A stretch of DNA of 64,000 nt from Tetrahymena elliotti 4EA (GCA_000231825.2 JH720293.1:1488001-1552000); one strand, 5' to 3'; shown: positions 12,177 through 26,855, counted from the stretch's first letter. A program made the numbers and translations. The notes: generated by a model not told the origin, from the letters alone.

Positions 12177-15100
12177 TCAAAAGAAAGCATTTTTGCAGGC
12201 TTTTTGAACTACTTGATGGGAAGCATAGGATTATACTTATTGTCTGTTTCTGTCACCAGCTCTTGTATTCCAAGCGGCACCTTTAAGTTTAACTTATTCT
12301 ACTATTTGTCCAACTTAGCTTGGTGGATTGGCTTCCTTAATTATTGCACCTTTAATTTTAAAATGAATTAAATTTATATATTTTTAATTTATTGATTTAT
12401 TAAATTTACCTAATTCATCACTCATGATAAAGATAGAGAATTTTTCTATGTTAGACACACTAGAAGAACTACGAGAAACATAATCAAAGCGTCCTACAAG
12501 ATCTGTGTAACCATCTTTGAAGAAGGAGATAGTTCCATCCTTTTGCTTTGAGAAACATTTTACATAGATTTTAGAAAGTGGCTTTTCATCTCTGTCAAGA
12601 ACTTTAATTTGACCAACATCTTCTATTATTTGAACTTAGAGGGAAGTTGAGAAGTATGTAACGCTGCTTTAGACATTTGGTGATGAAACTTCAATGCAAA
12701 CATTAGACTTAATGTATTTTTCTGGGATGGGTATTTCTATTTTTTGAAGTCCCTTAGAAACATCAAAATTAAAATCTTCTGAATGGTTAGGTTTAACAAA
12801 GCTAAAGTCAGAAGCTTCTTTAGAAAGGAAGGGATTTCTACTAAACAAAATTTCCAAGTCTATTAAATAATAAGTAACAGTGAGCTTAGCTATATTCTAA
12901 ATGGTAACATCTAATTTTGATTATGTTAGATTAACTTTAAGAGTTTCATTTAACTCTTCTTTCTTCTTATTGGCATTCTTTATTTTTTGTTGTTTTTATT
13001 ATTCCTCAGATAGATCAACCTATGACTCTTCAATTTATTCTTCTTCACCATCATATTCAGCTAATTTGTTTGCAACTTCATAGAAAAGATTACGCCATTG
13101 GAAGATGGGATAATCTAAATACTTTTCACATAATTCTCTGGCTTTCTTAAAATTGGGGAAACCGATAAAGAAATCAAGATAAGTAGTGAAATAATCATAT
13201 TAAAGTTGACAATTAGGAGATTAAGCAACTTAAGTTTAGTCAATTTTTTTGTAAATGTTAATAGCTTCTTCTATTCTATCTTAAAGTAAGAAATAGTAAA
13301 CAATACCTAGTTTATCAGAAACTTCCCATACAGGCTTCTAAGACAAATAGTTTAAGAAATTGTTGTATCTCTACTTAAATTATTGATTCAGAATGTTAGA
13401 CTAAGTTTTATAAATAATTTATTTTATTAATCCCATATTTCTATTTTAAAAAAATTTGAATTACTTTATCAGAATGGAGCATATGGACACGAGGATTGGA
13501 TAAAGGATAATACTCATAAAATCTATTCTTATCAATAGTAAATTGAGATGTATGGAAATAAGAAAGATGATTTTCAATAGAGCTAGAAATGATAGGAGAT
13601 TTGATAAATTCTAAGAATGTACTGTAATCTCCATGATAAATAGAATAAGCCCAGGTAATTGCATCAAAGACCTTTCTATTTTTTAATATTTCTATGAATT
13701 TTTAATAGAAAGAATGATCCTTAAGCAAATAGTAAATCTCTCCAAATTGGAAGATATTAGTATTGAGGATGTTTTTAGTTTGAACAAACTTTAAAATATC
13801 ATCTTTTGAACCCTTTTAAAGGATTTCATTCATAGTTTCTAAATTAGAAACAGTTCTCTTTTCCTTAACTTCAAAAGTGAAAGGCTTAGCAAAGGCAACA
13901 ATTTATCCACTCTTTGCAACATTTGCAGGATAGATGTCTTGATTGCCAGCCTATTTTTTACAAAATAAGTTAATAAAATTTATTGATTTCAAATTATTAC
14001 AAATGGGAAATAGAAGAAGTATTCAATAGGTTTAGTTTAGAAAGGTTCAAGAATTATATTGTGGGTTTTAGTATAGTCAGAAGTGAAGACAGGAATTGAA
14101 CCAGAGGGAATTTCTACAAAGACCTAGAGTTCATGTCTAGCAGCAGAACAATTAGTAACTATGACCTAATTAATTAAATAAAAAATGAAATCAATGAATG
14201 ATTGAAATTATTAAAAATGTTTACTTAGCATCCATATCTCTTATCGACTACATATTCAGTTATTTACTTTTCATATTTATCATCTGGATTTTCATCAGAA
14301 AAGACATATCTATCATTAGGGTCAAAGAATTTTTGTGTAATTAAAATGTCTTCTCTAAGTTAAGCCTATCCTTCTTTGATTTGTTTTGCAAAAATAATGC
14401 AATTAGAATTCATTGTTATTTTAATTCCTTTTCCTTCGTATGGCTCATAGTTGTGACTTTGAGATTCAAAAGGTAGAGCCAAGAAAGCTAATGAAGTTAT
14501 CATTTATGTATGATTTAAAGAGCAATAAATAAAGTTAGAGGATAAAAATGGCTTTTCTTATCCATAGGTAATAATGTGCTTAGCCAAATCAATCCAAAAA
14601 TTATTTATAGGCACCAAGTCTTTTTGAGGATTAAGATCTTTTTGAGAATAGTAATGACGTTCACAATATTCTTTAGTAGTTTCAACATTTCTAAACTATT
14701 AAACAAAACCAGCTCTCTTATTCTAGTAACTGTTACTAAAATCATCACCATATGGATCATATATAGCCTCTTAATCACCAAAACCGTATTATTAGATTGG
14801 ATCACTATTTTAATATACATTTCTATTTTGAGATTATCTTGCAAATCTTTACTATGGTGCCATAGGAGGAGCATAAGCCATATTACTCATAGAAGGAACG
14901 AAAGCTTATTATTACATCATACCTCCAAAATTTCCTCCACCACCAAAATTTTGAGGAAGAGCTTATTGGAGAAACATTTAATTCATAGGCTATTAATACA
15001 TATTTATATTATTTGAAATGTTTGAATAGATTGCTTGTGTTGCTTAAAACATTGTGTGTTCATTTTCAGTTTCTCCTTCTTATTTAGCATTCAAAACTGT

Positions 15101-18100
15101 ATCAAAAAGCTTCTTAAACTATGTGGTGTCATATTTCTTGATTTTGTTAGAACTCTCTAAAAAGTTAAAAATAGACTTGGCTTCTTCAACCATATTATTT
15201 TATTTGAGGAAGAATATTAAAAGTACAGTTTCCAAAGCATTCAAATCTGAAATAGAACTTGCAGATGCATTTTATAAAAGATACTTTGAGTCATTGATCA
15301 AAAAGTAATCTATGAATGTTTTTTCGATTTTATTTTGAATGAAAGGCTTAACAAAATCTTTAAAGAAAGGTGGATCTTTGCAGAAAATGAAAAGATTTAA
15401 TTCATGGCAAGAGAATTAATCATATTTTTTATGCTTTTCCTCAAGAGAGTAAGTTGTCCATTTTGGTAAGAAATCCCAAAAGTCATAGCCATTTGTTTAT
15501 TCAGAATCTGATCCATGAATTTTTCTTAATTCTTTTTGGGCTGAGAACAATTTAGGAATAGAATCTACCAATTAGAGTTCAGTAGATGTAAAATCCTCAG
15601 ACTTAAATTCAGAACCCTTAAGAATATATTCGTTAGTTCTAGATATAGTAAAGAATTTATCTTTTGATAGATTGACTCTCTGGCATAAGTTTCTTGTTTA
15701 GATTTCATTTTTATCAAGTGGGACTACCTTTGTAACGTCTAAATAAAATAAATATTAATATCTTGTTATGTAAAAAAAAGTTAAATTACTGTTATATAAA
15801 TCTGTCGCAATAACTTGTAAAGTGGAGTACTTTGATAAGTTCAAATTTTTAACTTTAATAACTCCATTTTCATCAGGCTTCAAATTGCTAAGAACTAAAG
15901 CTGGATTCAATAGGTAATTATTATAGCAGTCAACTTAATTTTATGTAGAACGGGTATTAGATTAGGAATATCCACTCTTACCTTTTCTTTTTTATTCTTC
16001 CATTTCAAGGAACCTATCAGACATATCATTAAATCTGCTATCATCTCTAGCAGAAGTTTAGTAAACTCCTCCTTTGTTTAATTGTTCATCTTCATAATTT
16101 GTGTCACGGACGAATGTTCTTTTTAATAAAAGATGTGGTTTATCAAGAGTATTTCCTATATATCTTTGATGTCTTTTTCTTTCTAAAGCATATCTAACTT
16201 CATCAGCAATAGACTTATTGCTTTGATAAATATTATTTTTTAATTATTTAGATAAGTTGATATATTAGCTCTCAGGGGACTTTACAAGTTTATTCAAATC
16301 TTAAACAGTTGCATTAACATCACTAGGAAGGTAATGATAAGCTATGACATGTGCTCTGACTAGATCTTTGTGATCAGTGAATAACTTAATATTCAAAGTG
16401 TTTCCTGTAGAACTCTCATCAGGAGTTTCAACCTACACATTTTGGATAACCAAGAAATGAGCGTTTCTCTTTTGATCAATAAGCCCATTTTAAGTCTAAA
16501 TAGAATGAGTTCCATTCCAATATTTTCCTATTTTAAAATTAAATAATGATAATATTTTGAGATTATTTGCTTTATCAAAAGTATATACCTTCAACAACTT
16601 CAATCTATATAGCTTCAGGAATATCCCTAATTACTAATCTGTAACTTCCAACAGGTAGAGGATCAATTAAAATAGAATAGTTATCAACCTTAACTTTTTC
16701 TATCTCATTATTTAATATACAAATATCTCCTTCAGGTAAAGAGAGAACACTAACAAAATTTAAATTTGAATCAAGAACATTTTTGTGATAAGGTAATTTG
16801 ATTTTATCATGAGGAGTTATCTCTACCTAGTTTTAATAATTTATTTAATTACTGTTATCAATAATCCAGGTTTTGGAATCTGCATATATATCACCTTGTT
16901 ATTTAACAGTACTTGTTACTCTTAACACATTTTCTAATTCAAAAAGTTTCACAAAACCTTCAGAATTTGTTTTAAGGGTAACAGGTATTGCTTTACTGTA
17001 TCCTCTTAACTAGAAAGTTAAATCTAAATCTATGTTTGGTTTAGGCTCACCATTTTATCCAACAAGATAAATTTCATATCCGCTTGTTGTGTAACGAAGG
17101 TTTTAAACACAGAATGTATTTTAATCTATTTTTTCAAAAAATTGTGTTTGATGAATAAAAAACAGTTAAATATTTTACTTTCATGAGTCTAAAAAAGGAT
17201 TTTGTGAGAATTGGTTTAAGTTTTAGACCCTTTAGTCATTGTTTTGATATTTGTTTCAACACTAATTGTGATATGTGCAATCTTAGCTGATACAGGAAAT
17301 TCAATTTCTACTTCAGATTTATTTTCAAATTCAATTTTGTTGAAAGTAGTTGAGGAAGGTATACCCATAGAATTTACAATTGTTACTACAACTTTGCTAT
17401 CTTTAAGCATTGATAAAGGAGCAGGTTAGTTATTAAAGTATAAGCGAGGTTGTATAAGAATTTTAGCTTTACTTGACATAAGCATAGATTAAGTATTATA
17501 AATGTAAGCACAATCAAAAGAGAAGTCCTAATTTTTGAGAAAAAAATTTTATTGAATATTACTTAAAATAATTTTATATTATTTACCTCAGTTAATGTTT
17601 GCAAATCTGTAATGCTACTAAAGTCATTATGGATCTATTCATTTATTAATGTAAATTTTAATAATCTTCAAAAAAGTAATTAAATTACCAAAATAGCTTT
17701 ATCATTTATTAAAGAATCTGTAAAAGGAATGATGACTTCTTTATCAGAGTTCAAAGGATAGTATTTCTTTTAGAAGAAAATACCTGTGTTAGGACCTTCA
17801 CAAACTTAGAAATTTTAATCTAAAATTTAGCAAGCCAAACCAGCAACAGTATTTTTTTGTCTTAATAACAAACATCCTTTTCTAATAATAGCTCTACTTG
17901 AGACACCGTTTCCTATAAATTCTATTATAAATATTCCTTAATTCTTTTTGGAAATATTTTCAAACTTGAATGTTTGAGTGAATTTTTGAATAGGAGGATT
18001 TTTGAATTCAAAAGATGTTTATTCTGATGCAATCAGTCCATCAAGTTCTATGTCTCTATCTAACTCCTTTTAGTTTTTCTTGTAGTAGTTTTCTGTATTT

Positions 18101-19668
18101 ATTTCAAATAACTTAACAGTTAATTAAGGAATATTCTTCAAAGTCACATCTATTGATACCTCTTCACTTTATTTGAAAAGTTTCTTTTAAAGAATAAAAA
18201 ATCAATTTAGTAAAAAATTTCTAAATTAGCTTTTGTTTATAAAAAATAATCTTACTTTATTATAATCACTTATCTTTATCAATTTTTTATCAGTGATAAC
18301 TTTTATCTCATCAGCAGTAAAATTCTCTGTTATTTTTTCGATGGATTTTCCTTTTTCCAATTAAATTTTTAACAAAATTTTCTTTAAATACTTCTCGCTG
18401 AAATAAGGTAATAATATGTCATAGCTTTCATTTAATTAGATATATTTTATAGAAAACTTTTCAACAATTTTTGCTTCAGGAATATTCATATTAATACCAA
18501 AGAGCAAAGGAAACTCAGAAGAAAAACCATCTGATGAATCAACTCTAAGTTTTTATTGCCTTTGATTATAGACATTAATTTATTTCTCATTAAAGTTATG
18601 GTAGTTAAATGAAGGTTCTTTAACAAATTAGATGAATAAATCAAAGTCATAGTCATTGTTTTAAATTCCTAATGTTAATACTGCCTTTAAAAGATCATCT
18701 TCAACTTTAAGTCTTCTATATTGTAACTTTCTTAAAAATTCTAACATTTAAAGTAGGATTTTCTTTTTTTCTTCAACTTGTTCAAAAGAAAAGAGGCCAA
18801 TAAATTTTTTGAACACTTTCACATCTAATTTGAAATTCTTTAACAGATATTAAGTGAAGAATTCCTAATTTTGAACTAAATTAGGGACTAAAGAAACTAA
18901 TTCATTTATTTGTTATACAGTCAATTTTTAAATAATCTTTTCAGAGATATGTTTAGTCTATTTTATAGTTTTTCAATTATAAAATAAATTTAAAAAAATT
19001 AAAATTTTACTTAGTCATAATAGCTCTTTAAAAATTAGGGAACACCCTTAGCTATGCTAATACTTGAATTAATTTTGGATAAATATTTTTCTTTGATATG
19101 CTATGATACATGTTCTAACTAGCTTAAATCAAGCTCAGATAAAAGATATTCATCTAAACTATTTATCTGATATTCAAGATTGTCAACTTTGAGTAGTGTA
19201 TTGTAGGTGAGTAAATCTCTTTCTAGGGAATCACTAATAGTTTATTGTTGGCCTCCCATAAGACTAACACCAGTGGCTCTAGTAGGCTATGTGTGAGTAA
19301 AGTCATAATGAAGGAATTACTTATTTATTTCAGCCATGATCTATTTAATTTAGATAAATAAAATGTTATAAAATTTAAAAAATAATAAATATTTTAATTA
19401 CTTTATTCTTTTCTTCCAAAGTTTTAGCTGCTTCTAGCTTTAAAAGCAAATATCTCAATTCAATACTCTTGCTCTAAGTATTGTTAAACTTTTTATATTG
19501 CTCTAGTAGAGTTTAGTATTCTTAAGGAATTTCAAGTCCAAACTAATTGATGGCACTGGTTAAAGTAAAATAATAGTAGTAATCTGTACCAGCTACTAAT
19601 TTCTTTAAGAAATCTTCTTTTTTCTCTGTGAAGAGGAAACTTTCTAAGTTAGGGATATCTATTGACAT
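12177..19668 (-). CDS. Giant multi-exon protein, possibly alpha-2-macroglobulin-like
   Basis: Starts at ATG 19668 (MSIDIPNLESFLFTEKKED) and ends at TGA 12177-12179. Many introns are visible, for example just after LEEKNK near 19400 (GTAATT...AAATAG), and near 18970-19010, 18190-18255, 17535-17590, 16525-16590, 15735-15785, 14165-14225, 13425-13455 and 12365-12410. The N-terminal third is helical. The middle has long series of short beta-strand-like stretches with phrases such as PVTLKTNSEGFVKLFELENV and PDENGVIKVKNLNLSKYSTL, which resemble repeated immunoglobulin-like macroglobulin domains. Near 14850-14990 is a Met/Pro/Gln/Gly-rich linker. The C-terminal part has another beta domain (EPFQTKPIEYFFYFP) and then helical, TPR-like sequence. 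I saw no GCGEQ-type thioester site and no signal peptide, so it need not be secreted. The alpha-2-macroglobulin comparison is structural guesswork; the gene itself is secure. Confidence 0.75.
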
Positions 19669-20646
19669 TATTTTTATGATTGTTGTTTAATTTATTTCTA
19701 ATATTTATTTATTAATAATTTTGATATATTATCATCAGATATTTTATAACGAAAGATATGTAATATCTTCAAAGGTGTCACCATCAAAAATAAAAATTAA
19801 TGAACTCCCTAATCTCATTAAAGATACAAACAATTAATAAATTTTATAATAACAAAAAAAATCAGTTTCTCCTACAAAAATAATCTTATTGTAGATGCTC
19901 TTCAAACATTTTCTAATCATCAATAAAATTTACTTATAGGGTTAAAACTTTTATTATAAAATTCCTCCCCAAATGTAAAATAAAGAAATCTTAAGAATTC
20001 TAATTATGCTAATTTAAATTATAATAAATCAAAATATTATAAAACAAAACGTTTTATTGATAAAATTGTTATTATCATGACATTTATAAATATTTCAATA
20101 AAAAATTTTAAAATCTATTCAAATATAATAATCTTATTCTTGAAAATATCAAATAAACTAGGATGGAGATTTCTTTTTTCAATTAAATTTAGAAAAAGAA
20201 ATAAAAAAATTATTTTCATTAAATATTTTTTTTATTATGATTTATTTGTCTAAAATAAATTTATTATTACTTATTTTTTGCAAATAAAAATCTTTCAAAT
20301 CCAACACTAAAAATATATTTTACAACAAGAAATTCAATTTGATAATATTAGAAACTTAAATGTGGATACATTTTTTTTTATCTTTTTCAATAAAATAAAT
20401 AGATTTATAATAAGGATTTAAAAAAATTTTTTTAATAGTTTTTTTGATATAGTTATCATTTTTATTATTTGTTAATTGTAAAGAAGATAAAAATTTAAAA
20501 ATAAGAATTCATTTGTTTGACATATTCAATATTCTAGACATCTATAATTAAAATATATTCAATTTTTTTTATTTGATTTCAATACTTTTTTCATATTTAA
20601 AGACAATTAATTTCAATAAAGTAACTTTAAGTAGAGTTTTAGGGTT
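19669..20646. other. Divergent intergenic region
   Basis: About 1 kb of A/T-rich DNA between a minus gene and a plus gene. It must hold both promoters, but no defined element stands out. Confidence 0.5.
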
Positions 20647-22724
20647 ATGTAGTAGTAGTAATTATAGATGCCATTTTAATAGCCAAAAATTATAGGTATT
20701 TGACCATAAATAACTTGCAATTTATACTTACTTCCACAATAAAATATCGGAGAATGAACAGTTCATATTTTAATAATAATTAGAGCCGCCTGAAAATATC
20801 AAAGAAATTATAAAACAAACTTTAAAAATATTAAGAGAATAAGGTTTTGAAAAGGAGGAATAGATAAAATAAGAACATGTTAGTGATCCAAACTACTCAT
20901 TTTTATTCTTTTAAACCTAATTCTTTTGGTATTTCTAAGAGTAGAGGAAAGAATTACTGCAAGAATTAATGAATTAAAATTCACATAAATTATTATAATA
21001 AGGTAGTATGCCAATACCTTAAAATTAAAGTATTCCTCATGGACACTAAATGAATCTCGCACCTCATGCTCATGGAATTCATCATCACCATCCTCCTCCT
21101 CCTGGAATGATCCCTATGTAAATGCCTCCACCTCCTCATTAAATGATGCAAGGACATCCTCATATGCCTCCTCCACCTCATCACTTATAGCACATGCAAT
21201 TCATGGGATAAAATGGATAGTTTTAGTAATAGTAACAATAACCTAATATTTAAGGTAAGCAATTGCACCCACCTTTATCAAATATGTAAATGATGCCTCC
21301 TTTATAGAATTAAAATTTATAGCCTGGACCTTAAATGATTTAGTAACATTAGTAACAATAGTAATCATAGTAATAACAACAACAATAACAACCTCAAATG
21401 TTTAATCCTTAATTTATGAATTAATTTCAACCTTTAAATAACTAATAAGGTCAAAATATGCACTAGATTGGTCCAAATCTTCCACCCTAGATACCCTAGA
21501 TATAGAATAATATGAATTCAATGAATTAATAGTTTATAAACTAAAATTAGATTCCTTAGTTCCCTTAATAAATGCATGGATAACAATTTTAAGATTATTC
21601 TTAGTAATAATAAATTTCTTAAAATTCTTAGTAGCAAAGTAATGGGTTTTCAAACAATTTAGTTTTTAATCCATCTCAATAAAAGCTGCAATAATAGCAT
21701 GAAATTCATATGCAAAAAATGTAAAAAGAGGAACCTACAAGAAAAAGGACAAGATGGGGTGATTAAGTCCAAATTATTAATAACTTGACTCCATAATAAG
21801 TAGCTTTTAAATTCTACTTCCCAATTTAATTTTATTTTTAATCGCAAATAAAAAGCTCAATTAATAGCATTTCATCATGCCTGGAACAACATAGTCAGGA
21901 GGGAATTAGAATTAAAGAAGTAAATAATTAATAAACGTTTTCATACATATTAATTGTTTTAATCTAAAAAGGAGTAGTGTTAAATAGTAAAAATCCAGAA
22001 TTACTTTCTGGATCAATAATGGTAGAACTAGTTAAGTAAAACAATAGAAAAATAGCTGAAGAAAGTGGAAAATTCAAAAAATATCAGCCTATAGATCCTT
22101 CAAGTCTACCCGATTATATTTATGTTGATAACAAAGATTAAAGTAGCATAAAGTCTAAGCTAAATTAGCTTTTGGATTTTGCAAGCGATATCAGAGAATA
22201 AGAAATTAAAAGCTTGGAAAAAAAGAAAAAAGAAAGAGAGAGGTAATGTCATTTTGGAGTTATTTAAAATAATAATATAAAATTTATTTAATGAAGAGAA
22301 TTAGAATTAAAAAAAATGGAGGAGTAAGGAATAGACACTTATGATTTAAGAAATCCTGAGAAAAAAGCATCAAATAAAAGAAATATAGATAAGGAAGTTG
22401 AAGAACTATATGGAGTTTAATAAGTTGGTATGATGAGTGAGATGGGTATAAGATCTGATGGTAGAGTAGCTGGTCCTTAAGTTTAAGGATTAGGTGGAGG
22501 TCCCTTTTCTCTTGATAATGTAATTTTACAAATTTTTTATTAAGTATTAATGAAAAAATAAATTAAATTAAAAGGCTTTCAGTGCTTTTAGAATTTCAAG
22601 GAGCAAAAATTATCATGCCACTGCAGAAGAAAGATCTTAATTTAGGGATAAAGGTTCTGATTTATGCTATAAATGTAGTCGCCCTGGTCACATTGCAAGG
22701 GAGTGTAAATATGGAATGAGTTGA
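20647..22724 (+). CDS. SURP-like, Pro/Gln-rich, zinc-knuckle protein, probable splicing factor
   Basis: Start ATG at 20647 (MQQQQLQMPFQQPKI). An intron at 20696-20783 (GTATTTG...AATTAG) joins in phase to EPPENIKEIIKQTLKIL. The sequence then runs GFEKEEQIKQ...DPNYSFLFF...FWYFQ, which matches the layout of a SURP module as found at the N-terminus of CHERP and other U2-associated factors. A long Pro, Met, His and Gln-rich region follows (about 21000-21700). Near 21735 is RKRTRWGD, resembling the U2AF ligand motif of SF1/SUGP1-type proteins, then NNLTPQQ and an intron. A charged helical region follows near 22150-22400. The last exon ends with one CCHC zinc knuckle, CYKCSRPGHIAREC, and TGA at 22722-22724. 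Role in spliceosome assembly is inferred from the motif set. No CID, G-patch or KH domain is seen, so the exact orthologue is uncertain. Confidence 0.75.
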
Positions 22725-23486
22725 ATGGTGTAAATAAATTCAAATGAATTTAAATTAAAAATGATTGATTAAAAAACTAAAAATAGTGGCTTTTTTGTTG
22801 ATTTATAATTTTGTATTTTCAACTTTTAAAATAATATATTTGAAAATATTTTTTTGAAGTTATTTTTAGCAAAAATTAAAAAATTTTAAATATTATCTTT
22901 ATTATTTGATTTTACAATTTTTAAAAATAAAGTTTAATTTAAAAATCAAATTGATTTATATTTTAAAATAAATTGAGATCTATTAAGTATTTCATTTTAA
23001 TATTGTTGTATATTCAATTGATAAAAAATAATCATTTTTAAAAAAAATGTTGTTTAATTTATTTATTTCCAAACATAAATTTTATAAAAAATTCTAAATT
23101 CTAACTTTTTTAATTCAATTTCTTATCAAATAAATTAATAATCATTTTATTTTTTAGTGATAATTATTAATTATTGTTTAAGCTAGCTTTTTACATTATT
23201 AATGATTTATTTTAAGGCAAATTTTTATTTATTTAGTTTTTTTGTTTAAAGTTATATAAATTTTTAATTCGAAAATAAAAGAAACTGAGAATGATAAACA
23301 ATAAACACAAATAATATTTAGATTTTCTAGCATGAAAAAAAATTAGTATTTTTTTAGCATAATATTTTATTTTTTTATTCTTAACTTTAGCTTTAAATTT
23401 AAAGACATTCTGAAATATGTTAGAAAGCTGTATTTTATTTTTTCTTGTAATTTATTTTAATTATTTATCTCAATAAATATATAAAA
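22725..23486. other. Convergent intergenic region
   Basis: A/T-rich DNA between the ends of two converging genes. No coding signal was found on either strand. Confidence 0.5.
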
Positions 23487-26400
23487 TCACGATTGATTTT
23501 ATTTATCTTTTGAGACTTAATTTTAGTAATAATTATCTCTTTATTATTTTTAAACTACTTCTTTTCCATATTAAGGATTTATTATAAAAGCAGCTTTTCT
23601 TTTAGTAGGAGATTTTAATTTTTAAATTTGCATTTCAAGAATGGACATAGAAAAGAGTAAGTTGTCTCTTAAATGTTCGAAAATTTATTTTATTTTTTAC
23701 TTGGTAGGTCTTTCATATTAGTCATACATTTACTCATTAAAATTAAAGTATTTAAGCTTAGTTATTCTTCCATCAATATTTTAATAATTATCTAGTTCTC
23801 TGTTTACACTTAGATGGTTGATTCTGAAAGGTATTTTAGTAGATCCTTTTATTTGTTTGAATGATGATGCATTTATATTTTTACTATGGATCTAAATTAT
23901 TTAGTGCTATTTTTCTCTTTAGAGTGCAGCTATATGAATATTTTTGTTTGCTTATTCTGTAATTTATTGTAATTGATGAGTATCTTTATGATAAAAAAGT
24001 GGCTAGTTTTTCTTGAATTTTCTCTAATTATTGGGATCTAAACCTTCTTCATCCTAACTGTTATTTGTTTCATTTTCATCCTAAATATTATAGGTTAAGT
24101 TTGTATTAGATTTCTTTTGATTATCTTTTATTGTTTATTATTTGTATGATTTAGATGGAATTGGTAACTCGAAATCCTCATCGCTCTCAGAAGAAATAGC
24201 AAAATCATAGCTATTATCTAGGTCATTTTACTACTATCTGTTTTTCTTTTATTTTTTTATACCATTCTATCTCATAGCCATAGAGTCAGAAAATGCAACT
24301 CCTTCTTCTATTTATCTTAATCTATTTTCTATTTTAGATATACCTAATCTTCTTAAATTTGAATCAAATTTTTCATAATCACCTTGTATCATTTTATTAT
24401 GGTAGTATTGAGCTATTTCTAGCTTTCCTTGATAGTAATACTGCATACCTATAAGGTCATAGGCTTTTAACTCAGCATCTTAATTGTTTTAATACCAAGA
24501 TATTCTCAGCATTTTACAAAAGTAATACATAGCAAAATCGTACATCTTTAATCTAGAGAAACAATACCCTAAATTCTTATAGCAAGAAAGCTTATAGTTA
24601 AACAAACTTGGCAACTCTGAGGAATTTTTACATGTTTTGTATAGTTGTATAGACTTTGTATAATTCTTATTTAGCTTAGAAATTTTAGCATGTGCTTTTG
24701 AACATAAGATCTAAACAACCTAATTTTTAGTTTTCTATGATTCTAGTACAATATTATTTAAGATTTAATCAAGAGAATTTCTATCGTTTATACACTAAAC
24801 TCCTGCCTCAAATAGGGGAACCATTTTTTATATAACATTAATTGTAGTTTCTGCTAAATTTTTATAGCTCATCTTATACATTTCCAAATTTTTTTCTGCA
24901 GTCATAGTTGATAATTTTTGGTGAGTCTTTTTAGATTCAGTCTCAACAAATCTTATTATATCTTTAGAAGGTTACAACCTTTGAACAGTTTCTTTAAATT
25001 TCTACTAAAGTTATCTAGAAAAATCATTATATTAACCAAAAATATTATAAGCCTCAGATTTTTCTTTTTAAGCTTAGAGAAACACATTTATTTTGTTAGC
25101 CTTTTTGGTGGGGGAATCGTCATTCAAAACTAAACTTACAAAATCGTTTTAGGAATTAATATTTTCGAAGCTTCTTCTTTTAGGTTAAGATAGCCTCATT
25201 AAGTGCAACTTATGAAATTTGTGCTATTTAGCTTACATCTTTTATTTATAAATTTCTATATTTTCCATTTCCTATGTTAAAATAGAATCACTACTTAAGC
25301 TTAAAATTTCATCATTTATTTATTCATTTTTTGAAGAATTTAAAGATGAGGAGGGATTCTTTTATAATTTTTCACCTTTAGGTTTACGCTAAGCTAATAA
25401 TATGAGATTTTATTAGCTTCTTGGGCTCATTTCATCAAAAAGTTTACCTTAATTTCTTATCTTGAAAACATTTATCTCAGTTTAAGTAATTGGTTTTTTT
25501 TATTTGGGTTATTTATTATCTGACTGCTTGATAATTATTTGATTTATTTAATCATAAAACTTTTTCTTTGATTTCGTTTATTCATTTCCCTCAGTTTAGA
25601 ATCTCTAGCTTTGATAATATGTACTAGCATCCTCATCAAATACATACTTACTATTAAGATTAAATTTTGGTTTTTTTCTTTTGACTGCAGAATCTTAAAT
25701 ATTTTAATTAATAATGTAGTCAGAATCACCATAATTAGATTCTTAGGTTGTTAAATTTTCTTTGATTTACCCACTCCTTGAAGATGGGCTAAATTAATTT
25801 AAGTAGGCTGAGCTCTAGCGTGATAAATTCAAATCAATAGACTTTTCAGATTTTTGATTCTATAATGCTTGGAGATCTAAGTTTTTTATAGGCTTTAAAA
25901 AGTTTTTACTACTTTTGTTAGTAGGAAATACCTAATTATCTGTTAAAGACCTTTAATTAGCATTAATTAAATTGATATTTTTCATTGTTCCATTTTTACT
26001 TTTTGGTTTTATTAAATAGGAACTTGCATTTTATAAAGGTAGTTAATTTTAGTTTGTGCCTTTTTAGTATTTTATTGATGAAGGTGACATAATATCTTGT
26101 TAATCTAAAATCAATTTTGATGATGCATAGTTGTACGATCCCAATGCAATACTTTAAATCTTTTGAATTTATTATTGTGTATTGATTGCTCTAAAAGATT
26201 TCTGAGATTAATTTTGTTTTAGTTGAAGCTTGTTCAATCCCTTGAAGTCTTGATTATCATAGAAATTTTCTCCATAGCTTGTTATTACTTTTTTAGATGG
26301 GGATATACTCATTTATTCTACAACATTTCTACTACTTTTTAGATTTGTAGATCTAAATATTTCACTATTTTGAGATAAATTTCTATCACTATTCTATTAC

Positions 26401-26648
26401 TATGTTTGAAATTTATTAGAAGTATTATCACTCTAGAAATAATTAGCTTAGAGTTTTGTTTAGGAATTATTGTGTTTCTATTTCAGATCAACTATGCTTT
26501 TTAATATTGTCCTCGAATCGTTATTTCTTGATGTGTACAACTTCATAATTTCTAGCTTCTTTTTTAAATCTTCCTTTTATTATTCCTGATTATCGATTTT
26601 GCCTAGCACTACTTGCTTGGACTAATTGCTATATTTGTTAAAATTCAT
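23487..26648 (-). CDS. TPR-like repeat protein, 1,053 aa, single exon
   Basis: One open frame of exactly 1,054 codons from ATG 26648 to TGA 23487-23489, with TAA/TAG as Gln. The first half (about residues 1-580) is low-complexity, Ser/Asn/Gln/Lys-rich and probably disordered. Residues about 600-780 (roughly 24300-24850) are helical and repeat-like. They include YKTCKNSSELPSLFNYKL, CYKNLGYCFSRLKMYDFAMY, AELKAYDLIGMQYYYQGKL and EIAQYYHNKMIQG, which fit tetratricopeptide spacing (small residues and aromatic pairs). The C-terminus is again polar. Ciliates have very large families of such TPR proteins. Their partners are unknown, so I infer only a protein-protein interaction role, probably cytoplasmic. 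No signal peptide or membrane helix is visible. The absence of introns over 3.1 kb contrasts with the neighbours. Confidence 0.85.
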
Positions 26649-26855
26649 TGGTATGCCTTAAAAACTTATTACTGTGTTACAAATATATTTGCTTAATTAT
26701 TAATTAATTCGTGTTATACAAGTATAATAATAATTTATGCAAAATATAATTTCATTTATTCATACAAATTGCTTTAAGAATTTTAATATGAATAAACTAT
26801 TTAATGTTCAAAAATAAAAAAAACTTACAAAAAAAGATAATTAACTAACTCTCTT

